Made by a program: the position numbers and the translations under genes. A stretch of DNA of 64,000 nucleotides from Austropuccinia psidii (taxonomy: Eukaryota > Basidiomycota > Pucciniomycetes > Pucciniales > Sphaerophragmiaceae): NCBI GenBank assembly GCA_023105745.1, contig JALGQZ010000001.1, positions 52,547,162 through 52,611,161 of the forward strand. The letters are read 5' to 3'. The notes under the pieces are model-generated. The model was not told the origin of the DNA. It saw only the letters and a program-made list of their open reading frames with translations, and did not search any database. Position 1 is the stretch's first letter; each line of letters starts with the position of its first letter. Shown here in pieces: positions 59,250 to 64,000 of this stretch.

Positions 59250-60960
59250 TTTTCACTCAAAACTGCTGCAACCCCCCACTGAAGGTGAATTTCAGACCCT
59301 TGAGCTTCTTTGGCAACATGTGCATAATGTTGCCAGGGCTCAGGGGTATGCTGTGTCCACCTTGGGGTCCAATATGACCCACAACCAAATTGAAATAGGT
59401 TGTGACAGTTCTGGGACCCCAAATTCCAACAAAAGCCCCTCCAAAACAGTCACCTCAAGAAAGCTTGACTGTCCTCTTAGACTTAATTCCAGAAAATATA
59501 TCAAGAGTACCACTTACACTCTTGAAGTCAAAAATCCTGAACACAGCCATGATACCACTGAAAATATCATGGCACATCCTGCTTTCAGGAAATTCAATGA
59601 GCAAGAAACATCCCAAATTTCTCAAATTTCCAAATCACTGCTCATTCCAAGGCAAATTCAGGCCCAATTATGAAGCCAGAGGGAGTATTACAGTCCTGTA
59701 ATCCTTCAATACATTTACAACCAAGTCAAGAAAATGAAGAAAGATAAACTGCAAGGAAGAAGGCCCATTGATTCTCTTATTGACACCCCCAAGGAAGAAA
59801 TTTTTGTTTGGTCCTCTGCAAGGGATTCTGAGAGACACATTACCTCCTTGTTTTTTACTCACCCCCTTTCCATAAAACTCCTTAATGGCTTTCCTCATGT
59901 CATTCTTATGGATTGTACTTATAAAGCCAATAAGTACAAAATTGCCCTTTTTCATGTTGTTGGATTAAGCTCAACCAATAAGACCTTTTCTGGGGATTTT
60001 TGTTTGATGAAGAATGGAACTGAACCCTCATATACTTGGGCATTAAATCAATACATAGAAAAGGTCCTCAACAACACCAATCTTGTTCCCCCTCCAGTTA
60101 TTGTTATTGAAAGGGATCTGGCCTTGAAAAACTCTCTTAAGAAGCTCTTCCCAGACTCCAAAGTCATGTTATGCATTTGGCACATCAATAAAGATGTATC
60201 TGCTCATTTCATGAAGAAAATTGGTCATGGAACTGATTTTGAAAATTTTATGGGCCTTTGGAATCAAGTAATATACTTTTATCTTTCACTTTATTTCAGT
60301 TTTCTTTACTTTTTTTCTTATTATTGTTTTTATTAATGACTTTGGGATTCATTCCTCAGGTTATTTATTCATCCATTGAAAAGTCATTCAAAGGAAACTG
60401 GAAGAAGCTTTAAAAGGAAGTCAAAAATCATGAAGTCTTGCGCTATTTGGCAAATACCTGGCTTCCTCTAAAGGAGTATTATGTGCCAGCCTGGACCAAC
60501 CTCCATTGCCACCTGGGTGTGGGCTCCACCTCCAGAGTTGAAGGTGCCCATGCCATGGTTAAACTTTGGCTCCAAAAGTCCACTGGTACTGTCCTGGAGG
60601 TAGTCAGGGCTCTCCAAATGGAATTCAGAAAACAATTTATTGAAATCATCAACAGAATCTCCAAATAAATGATTTTTCATGTTAAGAATTTTCCTCCAAA
60701 CATCTGTTCTCTCAATGGCAAGGTGTCTCATTATGCTTTTCAGATGGTGTTTGAATATTTTAAAACCAAATTTCCTCCCAATGAAAAATGGACCAACAAA
60801 TACAACAATTATCAAGGAATTCCTTGCAAGCATAATACCCAAAAGGCATTTTTCAGGCACCAAAGGCTTGAGATATCATATTTCCATCCTAAGTGTAATT
60901 TGAATTTGCCTGTGAGAGTTTTTCAACTTCAAATGCTTACTTTTTTCCTTATTAACTGAT
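59250..60960 (+). pseudogene. MULE transposase gene
   Basis: Two exons with an intron at 60268-60359 (92 nt). An N-terminal DNA-binding-like part with Cys and His residues (IGCDSSGTP, KLDCPLRL, NPEHSHD) is followed by the MULE DDE core: LMDCTYKANKYK (Asp, about 59911), VIERDLALKNS (Asp, about 60116), MLCIWHIN, and after the intron STSRVEGAHAM (Glu, about 60540). A SWIM-like GIPCKHN lies near 60835. In-frame stops TGA 59671-59673, TAA 60411-60413 and TAA 60666-60668 break it, but the frame stays constant until about 60840. No convincing start codon was found upstream of 59320. Confidence 0.85.
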
Positions 60961-61119
60961 TTTCTTTGTCATATTATTCTAAGACTGGTTTTCAAGTTGA
61001 TGATCAAAGTGTTGAAAAAGAAAGAATTAATGAAGCCAAAGAAATATTTTAAGATATTGGGTAAAACCTTTTCCAAAGACCAATGGCAGAAATAACCCCA
61101 ATTATTCAACATTTTTAAG

Positions 61120-61784
61120 ATGTTTTGACTGAAAAAGTCCCATTTGATCAACTTGCCAAGAGTCAAGAGGATGATCAGTATTATGAAGACCCACTAGAAT
61201 GCAAGAATATCCATGGAAGACCTCAAAGAGCCAAGAATAAAAATAAAAATACAAATAAAAGAGAACCATTAAGATTTGAAATTATTGAAGGTCAATCCAA
61301 GAGAAGAGGAAGGCCCCCATCAAAAGTTACCAGTAAAAAAAAATCAAGATCACAGTCAAATGTCCCATCTTCAATTATGGAAGTGGACTTATCTGAAGAT
61401 TCTGAAGATTCTGAGGACTCATTATCAAAATCAATCAGTTCATCAGATTCACTACCCTCAGAAACTTGATTAAATAAATCAGAAGTCACACTTAGAAGAT
61501 ACAGAATATTGGCAATTGGAAGAAAAACATCACAAAGAAAGTCACACAAGCCTACCACCAGTTTGAAGATATATGATGTAATTGACTTTACCTGTGAGCA
61601 TTGTCAAAGCAATTATCACAAAAGTGATGAATTCTCCAAGATTTTTGTGAGTTTCTGATTATTTTTAATGTTTATTTCTCTTGTTTATTTTGATATTTAT
61701 TCATCTTTTGAAATTATTTCATCAGATAACTGGCTCAGAAGACTTTCCCAAGTTTATATTGAAATACACCTTCAAGGCCATCAA
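61120..61784 (+). pseudogene. OTU-like gene of the MULE, truncated by element D
   Basis: Same gene as 33108-34275. AT-hook-like SKRRGRPPSK, acidic EDSEDSEDS stretch, a TGA at 61467-61469, TCEHC segment, intron 61647-61725 (79 nt, the same length and place as in the other copy), then ITGSEDFPKFILKYTFK. The catalytic Cys segment is absent because element D enters immediately before it. The product cannot be made from this copy. Confidence 0.8.
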
Positions 61785-63708
61785 TGTAAGATGTGTCTAT
61801 GAAACTGATGATAATATTACTATTAATCAACAGTACTATGTCTGTTCTTATGAAATATAATAATAAAATATTATTATAACCACAATTAAATAATTAAAGA
61901 ATTATTTCTTTCACGTGTTAAGCACTACTAGTGATTTTAACAGTGAGCAAGTAATTGTCTACAAGAATCAATTACAAGAAGAATTTAATAATAAAAACTT
62001 CTTTTATTAAAATAATAAAACTATTTTAATATATAATTATCTTTTGCAAGAATAATTATAAAGCTAATACTTGAAGAAAACTATTACTAGAGAAAAACTT
62101 TAAGAATTAAAGATAAATGACTCACTAATACTCCAAAGAACTTATTGAAAGATAAAAGTAGAGAAATTTGACGTAGAATTGTGGATTTAAGAGATCAAAA
62201 TGATTTATAGAAAGATTACAACAATATATAGTTGGATTCTATGATTTCACGTCTTTCTGATTGATTATGAAAGATTTAAAACACTTAAGAATAGTTTAAC
62301 TAATACTTACTTGTTGGTAACAATGATATAAAATGATAATAAGATGATGATGCGGAAAAAACAGCAAGAGAAGGCCTCTTTTAAGTCAACAACAGCTCAC
62401 AGAGGTGTTCCATGGAGCAAACTGAAAAACCAGTGAGTGAGAAAGCATTAAACCCTTTTTGGATTAGTACTTACATCATCTGTTGTCACGTAAAATTGTC
62501 ATAATTGCTTAATTGATGCTTTTACGTGACTACCAACCTCAATATGGTTAAGAATAAAAGGAGTAAAATTTGTAAATCTTCTTTTATTCCAAAGTAATCA
62601 TTGATTTCCCAAAGATATCAATGTTATTGACAATTTCATCACAGGTTGTATTTACTGTGAATTTTTGAAGATTCAGTGTTTCACGTAGAATAACCAAAAA
62701 TGGACTGTAAGTAAAACTTTTAATTTTACTAGTAAAACTGTAATTCTTCTTGGTTGTACCATATATAATACAATTATCAATTGGTCCTGAAAGTTTCAGA
62801 AAGATTAATCAAGAATTGTATTTTTAGTGAATTTTTGAAGTTTTTACCTCATTTCTACATAGAATTGCAAATATCAGTGTCGGATTGGTTGCTATGAGGT
62901 AAATCAATGGATACAAGTCCAAAAAGGGTTTTAATTACTCTTTTGGGGTTTATCCATGGAAAGTCATTAGTAATTGACATGGTTACAGGAGTGTAAGTAG
63001 CTCTTTACCTCCTTGGCACGTCAAAATAGCAGGTTATTTGCTATTTTCTGGTGTTTTACAGTAGTTGTAACTTGGTAACCAAGTTCTCAAAGAGGTTTAG
63101 TTTACCAATTGGGTCAAGATCAGCCATGGAACCAAGCTTTGGAGCTATCCACGCCTCTGGGGCCTCAGAAGTTGGGTACCCTGGCTCTCTTTGATGTCTT
63201 TTGTCCCCCTTGCCTATTTTTCACATCAAAATAGTAATTTAAGCTTAAAGTGAGATATCCACTATGGGTGTACCAAAAGTGAATTTAAGAATACCATAAT
63301 ATTAAGTGCTCAAAACATGTATAACACTATTCTTAGTGTATATGTAACATGGGATTTCTCAGTTTCCCATTATTTTGGCGTAAAATCAAGAAAAACAAAA
63401 ATTTTCACGGATCTTTTATGTGGTATTAATGATGTGGTGTTGAAGTATTTTCCATATTACCACCTCAAAGAGTTAATTTGAGCTTATTCACTCTATGGAG
63501 CTACCCTAGGTTAATTTCTGTGTAGAATCCAAATATGGCCTTAAATCCATGGATTTACTTACTCAATTTAAAGTTATTCATCTTTTCTGAAATCAAAAAT
63601 GATGAATTTTGAATATATGCATGATTTATGAGTTATGTATAATTCAAAATTTCTTTTTAAGATAATTGTGGCCTATTTGGGTATGTAAAATATACCTCAA
63701 GGCTCACA
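61785..63708 (-). repeat. Element D 3' LTR
   Basis: 1924 bp, collinear with 10653-12572 but more diverged from either C LTR than those are from each other. The purine tract complement ttccctcccacc follows. Confidence 0.93.
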
Positions 63709-63848
63709 TTCCCTCCCACCAAAAAATAAAATTGTACTACAATTTTATTAGTGATAAAAGAATAATGCCCCAAAGGGGGTTAATGTCCACTGTCCAACCT
63801 CTTTACATCACTCAGATCAAGTAATTTAAAGCACATTTATAGACTTAT

Positions 63849-64000
63849 TCAGGCTTGTGGCCTTCTTTCATGTCTAAATCTTCTTAAGAGTTTATCTGAG
63901 TCAGGTATTTCTGATTCTGCCATCCATTCATCTTCATGTACTGGATTTCTATATCTGACAAGATATTCTCTCTGATCTTTACCCCTAAGTCTCCTTTTCT
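63849..64000 (-). CDS. Element D Gag-Pol, C-terminal fragment
   Basis: About 50 codons of the chromo-like tail ([27 protein letters not shown]) match element C. The frame ends at TGA (63849-63851), four codons before the position of the C stop. The gene continues beyond the window. Confidence 0.85.
   Translation of the reverse strand, partial: KRRLRGKDQREYLVRYRNPVHEDEWMAESEIPDSDKLLRRFRHERRPQA

Larger units (their letters stand above)
58801..61784 (+). mobile_element. MULE with transposase and OTU gene, right part missing
   Basis: Left end gggtattggtaaaaacatgt, matching the MULE derivative at 32949. Transposase and OTU modules follow in the same orientation. At 61784 it is cut inside the OTU exon by element D; the equivalent uninterrupted sequence is at 33655-33720. 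The right terminal repeat is outside the window. Confidence 0.85.
61785..64000 (-). mobile_element. Element D, C-family Gypsy retrotransposon, 3' end only
   Basis: A 3' LTR, purine tract and C-terminal gag-pol codons on the minus strand; the rest lies right of the window. The expected target duplication is atcaa (61780-61784), which should recur beyond the window. Confidence 0.92.

Overview
The window reads as a repeat-dominated nuclear region of a basidiomycete fungus, most like a rust (Pucciniales). I infer this from the chromovirus-type Ty3/Gypsy elements, the many short GT-AG introns (57-92 nt, one of 771 nt), the strongly AT-shifted intergenic DNA and the almost complete absence of host genes. 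No species can be fixed from the sequence alone.

Bases 1 to about 27.3 kb are a Russian-doll nest of LTR retrotransposons. Decayed Gypsy element A (plus strand, 5' end outside the window) is split inside its integrase region by element B (3265-22641, plus strand, 5-bp target duplication aggag). B is split in its 3' non-coding part by element C (10653-20918, minus strand, target duplication ttggg). A's 3' LTR carries a solo LTR of the C family (24882-26802, target duplication aaatc). B has an intact gag, a -1 frameshift heptamer and a pol with protease, RT, RNase H, integrase and chromodomain. C has one 1906-codon gag-pol frame. From 27.3 to 32.9 kb there is an AT-rich desert holding at least one ancient solo LTR.

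Bases 32.9-49.2 kb hold DNA transposons. A MULE deletion derivative (32949-35021) has lost its transposase but kept an OTU-protease-like gene. A decayed hAT transposase (about 38.1-49.0 kb) is interrupted by a solo LTR (40237-48142, target duplication ccatc). That LTR is itself interrupted by a PIF/Harbinger-type element (42127-47880). The Harbinger element carries three genes: a Myb/SANT-coiled-coil protein, a TET/JBP-like 2-oxoglutarate/Fe(II) dioxygenase and the DDE transposase. All three are collinear with no frameshift, and are broken only by TAA/TGA codons. A TET/JBP-type DNA-base oxidase inside a Harbinger element is the most unusual content of the window.

Bases 49.2-57.3 kb look like a host island, with more balanced base composition and no transposon proteins. 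It holds a seven-exon gene (51454-56929) for a 1457-residue serine-rich, probably nuclear protein that I cannot name. From 58.8 kb to the end there is a fuller but decayed MULE with the OTU module, cut at 61784 by a C-family LTR retrotransposon (element D, minus strand) that runs off the right edge.
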